NCBI GenBank assembly: GCA_017428925.1
Contig: JAFRPY010000091.1
Span: 1-43,512, forward strand
DNA length: 43,512 bases
Direction of reading: 5' to 3'
Source of the DNA: Prevotella sp.
GTDB lineage: Bacteria; Bacteroidota; Bacteroidia; Bacteroidales; Bacteroidaceae
Shown in pieces: positions 1-6,335 of the stretch (the first letter of the stretch is position 1; each line of letters opens with the position of its first letter). A program made the position numbers and the translations under genes. The notes under the pieces are model-generated. The model saw only the letters and a list, made by a program, of their open reading frames with translations. It was not told the origin of the DNA and ran no database searches.

Positions 1-29
1 TAATCATATCATTTATAGTTTGGTCGCTA

Positions 30-37
30 CAAAGATA
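30..37 (-). promoter_or_regulatory. -7 element for a gene leaving the left edge
   Basis: On the minus strand these eight bases read TATCTTTG, a perfect Bacteroidetes -7 element (TAnnTTTG). ATG triplets follow at 10-12 and 5-7 on the same strand, so a gene probably begins here and runs off the left end. No clear -33 TTTG was seen at the usual 19-20 bp distance. Confidence 0.4.
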
Positions 38-395
38 AGATTTTTCCAGCTATTTCTTTATGTACCAGCTCCACATCACGTCATTTCTCGGATGAACCTT
101 TAAAGTTCGGGGAATTAAAAATGAAAGCCTAAAAACAAAATCTTCCACGTAAAGATTTTATTATCAACAACTTGCAGAAAACGCCTCAAAACTCGCATAT
201 TTGCCGCCAAAACCCCGTTTGCTGACTCTCGCGCAATTCTCAGCACACGAAAATTCAGAATTTTCTTGACGTTTCACCAACTGGACGAACATTTTACTTC
301 TTACTCGCAGCGAAGCGAGAACACATCAAAATTCCAAATTATTCACTATCGTTCATCAACACGTCAAAATTTATGCAAATATACCCCTCTACTGC
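38..395. other. Intergenic stretch with no recognised gene
   Basis: No open frame here resembles a protein I know. The sequence is AT-rich with a few GC-rich patches. It separates the decayed end of the accessory island from whatever lies left of the window, so an island boundary may fall here, but I could not identify an att site or an integrase remnant. Confidence 0.4.
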
Positions 396-557
396 CTAAT
401 GAGTTTGGGCGATATCAATAAAACGGCAAACAGCACTAAACAGTAACAAGTTCATGGCCATCTCACGGAAGGTGTCAAGAATTCGTTTAAGCCAGGATCC
501 ACTGGCTTTCTTTTTTCCACTGATATATTGTGCCATTACGCTTTGAGAGATGCCCAT
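396..557 (-). pseudogene. C-terminal fragment of a helix-turn-helix protein
   Basis: This 53-codon minus-strand frame starts MGISQSVMAQYISGKKK, which resembles the recognition helix and turn of small XRE-type antitoxin or repressor proteins in Bacteroidales. The first half of such a domain is absent. The frame begins inside the end of the DprA-like fragment (536-820), in another reading frame, as expected if a deletion fused the two genes. The last 15 or so residues do not look like a natural C-terminus. The reading rests on motif resemblance only. Confidence 0.4.
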
Positions 558-820
558 TTCAATTCATCGGGAATATTCCGATACATTCGTCGGGCCAAGA
601 CGAGGATGATAGGCTGGCAACCTTTCAGCAGGAAGTGAAGGACATCTTGCTCTAACTTGGAACTAAATCCGCTGACGACACATTCCCCTTGATTGCGCAT
701 CTCCGTTGCCCAGTCATAGCACCGCAGCACCGTCTCCGACGAGATGGTGCTCGATGCCATGAAAGCCGTCTTCTTCAGTTTCAGCAGTTCCCGATTGCCA
801 AGACACTCCACTTTCAACAT
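536..820 (-). pseudogene. N-terminal fragment of a DprA-like Rossmann-fold protein
   Basis: The 94 residues begin MLKVECLGNRELL and include CVVSGFSSKLEQDVLHFLLKG and QPIILVLARRMY. This pattern resembles the N-terminal half of Bacteroidales proteins related to DprA/Smf, where a Rossmann-like core recognises nucleic acid. The frame stops just after IPDELK, where the family would continue with its second half (typically a LLIISPF-like strand), so roughly half is missing. It lies 24 bp after the RhuM remnant on the same strand. The fragment is probably non-functional; the family assignment is from memory of the motif pattern. Confidence 0.45.
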
Positions 821-844
821 CTGGTATTCTATTCCATCAAACAG

Positions 845-1554
845 TTATTCCACACCAAACAGTCCCCGGATTTCTTTGTCAAAATCAGAGTCGATGCGCT
901 GTGTCGGATTAAACAAACGATATTCTTCTTCCGCCTTACGGTCAGCCTCTTCCCCGCTCACCTTTCCCTTATCAGGCAGTAGCGCATATCTGCGGAAAGA
1001 CAGAAACTCGTTGACAGAAGCGGCAAACTGCTCCATGTTAAAGGCATTCTCCCGTTCTATCAAATCTTCTATATAGTCAAAATAGCCCGTCACGGCTCTT
1101 TCCAATTGTCGTATCTCCTTTTCTGGCAAATAGTTCTTGGCAACCTTCGTGTCACTCAGCAACACTCTCCCTTCTGGTGCATTCTTCCAGGTCTGCAACC
1201 CCATGTGCTCCTTAGTATGGTCTGCACGAGTGAAGATGATTTCTGGAGCCGTCCGTCCTGTAATGGCATAATGGAAGCGGTTCTGTATCATCTGGTAAAA
1301 CTCACGTGTTCGGATACTTCCCCTCGGAACCCCCTGTTTACGACTATTTCCATTTTGGAAACAGTCGTGCTTTTGTCAAGTTCCCCCTCGTCAAAGATGT
1401 GTGTCAGATGTTTGCTGATAGCAGGCACACCCACGCCAAACAACTGCGCCATCGCTTTCTGCGTAGCCCATATCGTCTCATCTTTTATCACCACCTGCAC
1501 CCTGCCTTCCTCATCAGGCAATTGATACAGTATGAATTGTATCTCGTTGTTCAT
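845..1554 (-). pseudogene. RhuM-family gene with an internal deletion and frameshift
   Basis: Two minus-strand frames make up one damaged gene. The frame at 1288-1554 encodes a RhuM N-terminus (winged-helix-like, with an AQLFGVGVPAISKHL segment) ending VSEHVSF. The frame at 845-1291 encodes a RhuM C-terminus starting MIQNRFHYAITGRTAPEI. Compared with the intact RhuM at 2172-3197, about 110 residues containing the YNLDMIISVGYRV core are absent. The two halves meet around 1288-1300 in different frames, with TTTTAC at the junction. RhuM proteins were named from a Salmonella pathogenicity-island gene and have no firmly known function. This copy is probably inactive. Confidence 0.75.
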
Positions 1555-1576
1555 ATTCCGTTATTCTTCTTTTTAG

Positions 1577-1618
1577 TTCAAAACCATCTCATTTCGAGTT
1601 ACCCACTATCTATATTGC
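1577..1618. repeat. 42-bp direct repeat, copy 1 (upstream of rhuM remnant)
   Basis: These 42 bases are identical to 3220-3261. Each copy lies 20-25 bp upstream of a RhuM start codon on the minus strand. The position suggests a conserved promoter or operator segment of RhuM genes, or a duplication boundary. Read on the minus strand it contains TAGTGGGTAACTC and ends with TGGTTTTG, a near match to the -7 consensus. Confidence 0.85.
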
Positions 1619-1651
1619 TGATGAATACATATTGAGTTCCTTTCAAAGAGT

Positions 1652-2168
1652 TTATTCCTCTTGCTCGTAGTAGTACGAGTAATCGATGCCCTTCATGAAA
1701 ATCTCACGATCATCAATCCTATCGGTCAAGGCCTGTTTCAATAGCTCGCGGATTCGTGTGCTGTCCAATTGGCTGGCAATCATGGCGTCCAGATAGTCTT
1801 TCTTGTTTATCTTGCTCCAATCCACACACTTTTTCATGCGCTTCTTGAAAATAAGGTCAAGCTTATCCACTATCTCGTCGAAGGTTGTTTCAGGCATCGT
1901 TTCTACGGTCTTCAGATAGCTGTGTAAATGCCCGGTTAGGCAGAACAGCATATTACCCTTGGCAATGGTCTTGGTGCGAATCTTACCAGCAAAGTCGTAT
2001 AGTCCGCCAAAAAGGTATGCATGAATCTGCTGTAGAGCCTTTACCTTGCCCACATCTTTGTCGGCCACCAGATCGCTTTCCCATAGCGTATAGGCTTTCT
2101 TCCTGCTCTTCGTTCCATACAGCACGTACCTTATGGTCTTTATAAAACCGAATTGATACCTTACTCAT
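1652..2168 (-). pseudogene. BRO-N/Fic hybrid remnant lacking the Fic active-site loop
   Basis: The first codons (2106-2168) encode MSKVSIRFYKDHKVRAVW, a typical start of BRO-N/virulence-type proteins. A frame change near 2110-2125 leads into a Fic-family body (1652-2125) with TKSRKKAYTLWESDLV and YDFAGKIRTK. Fic proteins transfer AMP or other groups using an HPFxxGNGR loop after a helix. Here the sequence jumps from TTFDEIVDK straight to LDLIFKKRMKKCVDWSK, so roughly 20-25 residues including the whole HPF loop are missing in frame. The C-terminus (ALTDRIDDREIFMKGIDYSY) is intact. It sits 3 bp after rhuM. It cannot be an active Fic enzyme. Confidence 0.7.
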
Positions 2169-2171
2169 ATT

Positions 2172-3197
2172 TTATTGATTCCTCTTGTCGCTCAGTTTCT
2201 TCTGTTCCCGTTCAAATTGATCTATGAAATGAATCTCAACAGGTGTCAGTTCGTTCTTTGTCCGCTCCTTGAACTTGCCGTATTCCGCATCAGCCTTCGC
2301 CTTGGCGAGTTGTGCAGAAATCTGTCCTGCATGAGTCAGGATGTCCTTGCGGGATATACGCAGGAAGTCATCGAGAATTGCAATCCAGTCTTTCATATAC
2401 ATAGGCCGATGCTCCTCTGCCTGTAGTTCAGCGAAGTCCAGATACAGGCTGACGATACGGTTGAGCGTCGTAATCTCTTCTTGTGACAGGTAGTTCTTTG
2501 CAATCTCGGCATCAGTCTTCTTGGGCATCGCACCAGTCCATGTTGTCAGTCCCATAAAGTCTTTCTGTGCATCAGCACGCTCATAGACGATTTCTGCTGC
2601 CGTATGTCCATGCACCGAATAGTGCATCTTGTTCTGTACCGTCTTGAAGAACTCCTGTGTCATTTCTACCCTCGGGTCGTAGTCAATGCTAAGCGCATAT
2701 ATCTCCAGCACCTTCCTATAGAAAACCTTTTCCGACGAGCGGATATCACGAATACGGGCCAGCAGTTCATCGAAGTAATTGCCGCCACCAGCCCGTTTCA
2801 ACAGGTCGTCGTTCAGCGCAAAGCCTTTAACGATATACTCTTTCAGAACTTTCGTTGCCCACATTCTGAACTGCACGCCACGATAGGAATGAACACGATA
2901 GCCCACGCTGATAATCATATCAAGGTTATAAAACTCCACCTGATGCGTCTGTGATTTACCCTCAATGGCACCGTGCTGAGTGGTAGTTGCATATTTTGCA
3001 ACTACCACTTCCCTGTCCAGTTCCCCCTCCTCGAACACATTTTTGATGTGTCGGGAAATGGTAGACTTGTTGCGCTGAAACAGTTCAGCCATCTGCTCCA
3101 GACTGAGCCATACCGTTTCCCCTTCCAGCCGCACTTCTATGCGCGACTCCCCGTCAGGAGTTTGATAGAGTAATATCTGCCCTTTGTTTTCTTCCAT
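2172..3197 (-). CDS. rhuM: RhuM family protein (intact)
   Basis: This 341-residue protein has the full length of the RhuM family (about 330-350). Residues 1-70 form a winged-helix-like region (EQMAELFQRNKSTISRHIKNVF). The diagnostic core EFYNLDMIISVGYRVHS follows at about 88-104, then a conserved C-terminal half with EIVYERADAQKDFMGLTTW and EIAKNYLSQEEI. The biochemical role is unknown; RhuM genes are common in defence and mobile islands beside restriction systems and Fic proteins, as here. A 42-bp repeat shared with the damaged second rhuM copy lies just upstream. It follows the TIR gene by about 110 bp and precedes the BRO-N/Fic remnant by 3 bp. Confidence 0.85.
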   Translation of the reverse strand: MEENKGQILLYQTPDGESRIEVRLEGETVWLSLEQMAELFQRNKSTISRHIKNVFEEGELDREVVVAKYATTTQHGAIEGKSQTHQVEFYNLDMIISVGYRVHSYRGVQFRMWATKVLKEYIVKGFALNDDLLKRAGGGNYFDELLARIRDIRSSEKVFYRKVLEIYALSIDYDPRVEMTQEFFKTVQNKMHYSVHGHTAAEIVYERADAQKDFMGLTTWTGAMPKKTDAEIAKNYLSQEEITTLNRIVSLYLDFAELQAEEHRPMYMKDWIAILDDFLRISRKDILTHAGQISAQLAKAKADAEYGKFKERTKNELTPVEIHFIDQFEREQKKLSDKRNQ

Positions 3198-3219
3198 ATC
3201 GTTTTGTCCATTTTTTTAT

Positions 3220-3261
3220 TCAAAACCATCTCATTTCGAGTTACCCACTATCTATATTGCA
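3220..3261. repeat. 42-bp direct repeat, copy 2 (upstream of intact rhuM)
   Basis: Identical to 1577-1618. Here the repeat is followed by a second, partial copy of the AGTTACCCACTA motif at about 3262-3274, which is missing from copy 1. Reading toward rhuM, this leaves two tandem GTGGGTAACT elements, a layout that would suit a repressor or activator site. Confidence 0.85.
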
Positions 3262-3305
3262 GTTACCCACTAACTCTGATGAATTAACCAGTAACTCAGT
3301 ATCGT

Positions 3306-4133
3306 TTAAGAAGAAACGTATTTATTAACCACATTTATAAAATCGGCTTTCCTTTGATTGAAATTAATCAAATCTTGTTGCAAGTCATAGTATTTGCAAA
3401 GTTCCACATATAGTTCATCCAATTTGGATTCATCTGTAATATCTGCCGCTTGCTTGACTACATTCAAGAAGCCAATTTCTTTGAATGATAGATTAGGAAA
3501 CTTAAAAGGCAATACCCTTTTATTTTCCATAGCCCATGCTGCACCCATTTCATTCTGGCACACTTCACTCTTTCTATAGTTCTCAGAAATAATGCAAATA
3601 ACATAATCGCAGCTTTTCATATTATCTACAATTATATCTCTAAAGTCATCTCCTGTACGAATAGCCGTATGGTCTAATGTACAGAATATATCTTGAGTGG
3701 AAAAACGGCATCCCAGCATTAAAATTTCTTTTATGAAGGCTTTAACTATTGTTTCATCATCCGATGCATGACTAATGAATATCTTTCGCCCGACTCTTGC
3801 ATTTAGCGATTTATCTGAATACAAAGAGTCTATGACTTTAATAGCAGCCTTTAACTCTCCAAAAGAATACGCATTTATAAAATCTTTATAGACCATCTGG
3901 CCATACGGTCCAATTGGAACAGCTTGCCTATTAACAATAGTTCGAGTTGCATTTTGCAGAATATCAGCAATTGTGGGGTGGTCTTCTTTCACGATAGGAA
4001 ATATTTGGTTAGAGAACTCTACAAGTTGCCTCGTCCGTGGGCCTATTTCAGTATTATAGTTTATGGAGATTCCTGTCAGCAAAGTTTTTGCCGAATCTAT
4101 CAGATTTCGAAGGTGGCTGTATTCTTGTTTCAT
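3306..4133 (-). CDS. TIR-domain protein
   Basis: This 275-residue protein has a C-terminal TIR domain. GRKIFISHASDD (115-126) is the first strand and loop, DHTAIRTGDDFRDII (154-168) fits the BB-loop region, and SENYRKSEVCQNEMGAAW (183-200) places a glutamate at 195 in the position of the catalytic Glu of NAD-cleaving TIR domains. Residues 1-113 are a predicted helical domain that I do not recognise. Bacterial TIR domains usually act as NADases or signal-producing enzymes in abortive anti-phage defence. It starts 14 bp after the membrane-protein gene, so the two are probably co-transcribed. NADase activity is inferred from the retained Glu. Confidence 0.85.
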   Translation of the reverse strand: MKQEYSHLRNLIDSAKTLLTGISINYNTEIGPRTRQLVEFSNQIFPIVKEDHPTIADILQNATRTIVNRQAVPIGPYGQMVYKDFINAYSFGELKAAIKVIDSLYSDKSLNARVGRKIFISHASDDETIVKAFIKEILMLGCRFSTQDIFCTLDHTAIRTGDDFRDIIVDNMKSCDYVICIISENYRKSEVCQNEMGAAWAMENKRVLPFKFPNLSFKEIGFLNVVKQAADITDESKLDELYVELCKYYDLQQDLINFNQRKADFINVVNKYVSS

Positions 4134-4147
4134 TTTTATAGCTGCCT

Positions 4148-4876
4148 TTAATTTGTTGAATTATGTTGCAGTATTTGTTCCACAATGCTGTTGTTTTTAT
4201 GGATTACCTCAGACAATTTTTTCATTGGATATTCCTCTATTGGCACATCAAGCATGAACCTATACATAAACACAAGTTTATCATACGTTTCTTTCATTGC
4301 TTCCAAACTATCTGCTGTAAATGTTGATATTGCAGCCAACATGTTTTCTTTATGGGTGCTTTGAACATTGACACCTTTCTCAATAGCCTTTCTTCTCATA
4401 GCAGTTACAAGCATGATATATGATTTTAATGTTAGTTCGGCACTGTCTGAAAGTAATGGCATAACACTTGTAACATATTCATCAAACGAACGGATGTCTT
4501 CATTTAATTTGCATATATATTTCCATGAATTGACAATACAGTTTTTGTCACATTCATGGTTGCACATCTCCTTCTTTGTAAACTTCACATTGCCTTTACA
4601 TTCATAAAGGTTAAAAGAGTATAGCCGGTTGACGTCTTGGTTTAGCTTCGCAATAGAACGAAGAACTTCCTTCATCACCTTGATTCGTTCTTCTAACGTT
4701 GTACTACTTCTTGCAATGTCTTTTGCTAGTTTGGCTTTATGCGATTCCAGCTCTCTGTCAAACTTGTTAATAATTGACTGACGTTTGTAGAAAAACAAAG
4801 CTGTGCAAGTAGCAGTGATTAAAGAAGCCACGATGCTTGCAATTGAAATCCAATCTTTTACTTCTAACTCTATCAT
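4148..4876 (-). CDS. Single-pass membrane protein with a coiled coil, partner of the TIR gene
   Basis: The 242-residue protein has one clear transmembrane segment at about 10-30 (ISIASIVASLITATCTALFF) near the N-terminus, followed by a charged helical, coiled-coil-like stretch at 31-80. A cysteine/histidine cluster follows (C93, then C105, H107, C109 and C113 in MCNHECDKNC), which could bind a metal. The rest looks helical. I do not recognise the family. It lies 31 bp after hsdS and 14 bp before the TIR gene on the same strand, so it may be a membrane anchor, sensor or effector for the TIR protein. The coding call is good; the function is unknown. Confidence 0.75.
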   Translation of the reverse strand: MIELEVKDWISIASIVASLITATCTALFFYKRQSIINKFDRELESHKAKLAKDIARSSTTLEERIKVMKEVLRSIAKLNQDVNRLYSFNLYECKGNVKFTKKEMCNHECDKNCIVNSWKYICKLNEDIRSFDEYVTSVMPLLSDSAELTLKSYIMLVTAMRRKAIEKGVNVQSTHKENMLAAISTFTADSLEAMKETYDKLVFMYRFMLDVPIEEYPMKKLSEVIHKNNSIVEQILQHNSTN

Positions 4877-4907
4877 AATTTATTTTATCTCTTGAATCAT
4901 AGAATAA

Positions 4908-6335
4908 CTATTGTAAAATCATTCGTTCTACTTCTCTCTTTGCTTGCTCCAATATGTCTTTTCCTTCTTCCTGCAAGGCTCTTGCCTTTTTGCGAATGTC
5001 TGCGATGTGTTCGGCGATTTCCTGTTGTTTGTCCAATGGAGGTAAAACCACCTTAATGGTAGATATTTCCTCTAAATTGATATTGGCTCTAGCAACAGGA
5101 CGCTTCAGTCGATTAAGAGAAAGTTGACCTATACTTGACTTTATCAATTCCTTTATGAATTGAACATTATATCCATCTTTTAATCGTACAAGTGCTATTG
5201 CCTGATTAATGTTGGCTTCACCATCATAAGGATAGATTCCAACCTGCCCAATAGTAGCACCTACAATGGCTATAAGAATATCATTCTTTTGTAATTGAGA
5301 TGAGCACATCAATGTTTCATGAATTTCAGGATTTAAATACAACAAGTCATCAAAGTCTAATTCACCTTCAATCGAAATGTTTCCGCTTCGAACAAAAGGA
5401 ACACCGTTCTCTTTGTCCTTAGTATATGCGTCACCTCCTGATTTTGGAGTGACACCGCTCGTAATGAGTTTTGCAATTTTTTTTAGATTAACGATGGGAT
5501 ATTTACATGATTCTAATGCAGCAAATGCGTCTCTGAAATATTGTTGTGAATAATAGGGATCCCAACGACTATCTAAAGACTTTCGATTTATAATAAACGT
5601 TCTATCCTTTAAAGTAGTATTATATTCTGGCAACGAAACACCAATCTCGTTAAGTATAAATGTATCAATGCTTTCAAGGAGTTTCTTGGCCTCCGATTCC
5701 TTTTCTTGCTTTTTTGAATATGCAGTTTGGATTATCGAGACAATTTCATTTTGAATGTTTGTTGGAGGAAGTGGTATTTCAAGAGACTGATATTCTTCAG
5801 AATTAATATTAGGTTGTCCGCTTGGGCGCTGAACAGCACTTACCCATTCTTTATATGTATTTGTTTGCGTAAATGCAAAGACATAGTCAGGCAATGCAAT
5901 CTGCGGATTTATAACAAATCGAATCAGGTATCCCGCAAAGAAACATGTATAAGGACAGTCTTTATGGATATAAGCTTTGCCAACAGTAGCCCCGCTGCGT
6001 GCTATCAAGAGATCATTTTTATGAAGAATATATTGATCTTCTATCGTATTGGCAGTTGCTCCTAAATCATTATGAGAAATCAGACCATATTCATCAATGT
6101 CGGTAATTCTGATATACCGAGGTGACTTTATATCGGTTCTGGTTATCCCTGACTCTGCGGCACCATATTGCGGTTTACCCAATAAAAGGTCTTTCAATCG
6201 AACCTTGGGGTATGACCAATTCTGCACTTTACGATTGTACAATGCCATTTTGGGATCTAACCTTCCTTCAATCTCCGACCGATTGACGATGAAGATTTTG
6301 TTTTTGCTAATATGTTGGGGAACTTGGTAACTCAT
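4908..6335 (-). CDS. hsdS: Restriction-modification specificity subunit (HsdS-like)
   Basis: The 475-residue protein shows the two-repeat layout of specificity subunits. A first target-recognition domain covers about 40-195, a conserved helix with PLPPTNIQNEIVSII 190-230, a second target-recognition domain about 270-430, and a terminal helix with PPLDKQQEIAEHIADI 430-475. Two complete recognition domains imply a bipartite target. Its ATG overlaps the hsdM stop (ATGA), so translation is coupled. It supplies DNA sequence recognition for the adjacent nuclease-methyltransferase. No truncation is visible. Confidence 0.9.
   Translation of the reverse strand: MSYQVPQHISKNKIFIVNRSEIEGRLDPKMALYNRKVQNWSYPKVRLKDLLLGKPQYGAAESGITRTDIKSPRYIRITDIDEYGLISHNDLGATANTIEDQYILHKNDLLIARSGATVGKAYIHKDCPYTCFFAGYLIRFVINPQIALPDYVFAFTQTNTYKEWVSAVQRPSGQPNINSEEYQSLEIPLPPTNIQNEIVSIIQTAYSKKQEKESEAKKLLESIDTFILNEIGVSLPEYNTTLKDRTFIINRKSLDSRWDPYYSQQYFRDAFAALESCKYPIVNLKKIAKLITSGVTPKSGGDAYTKDKENGVPFVRSGNISIEGELDFDDLLYLNPEIHETLMCSSQLQKNDILIAIVGATIGQVGIYPYDGEANINQAIALVRLKDGYNVQFIKELIKSSIGQLSLNRLKRPVARANINLEEISTIKVVLPPLDKQQEIAEHIADIRKKARALQEEGKDILEQAKREVERMILQ

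Noticed and set aside
38-395. Left integration site of the island
   Set aside because: I found no tRNA end, integrase remnant or direct repeat pairing this region with the right border near 9,900-10,100.
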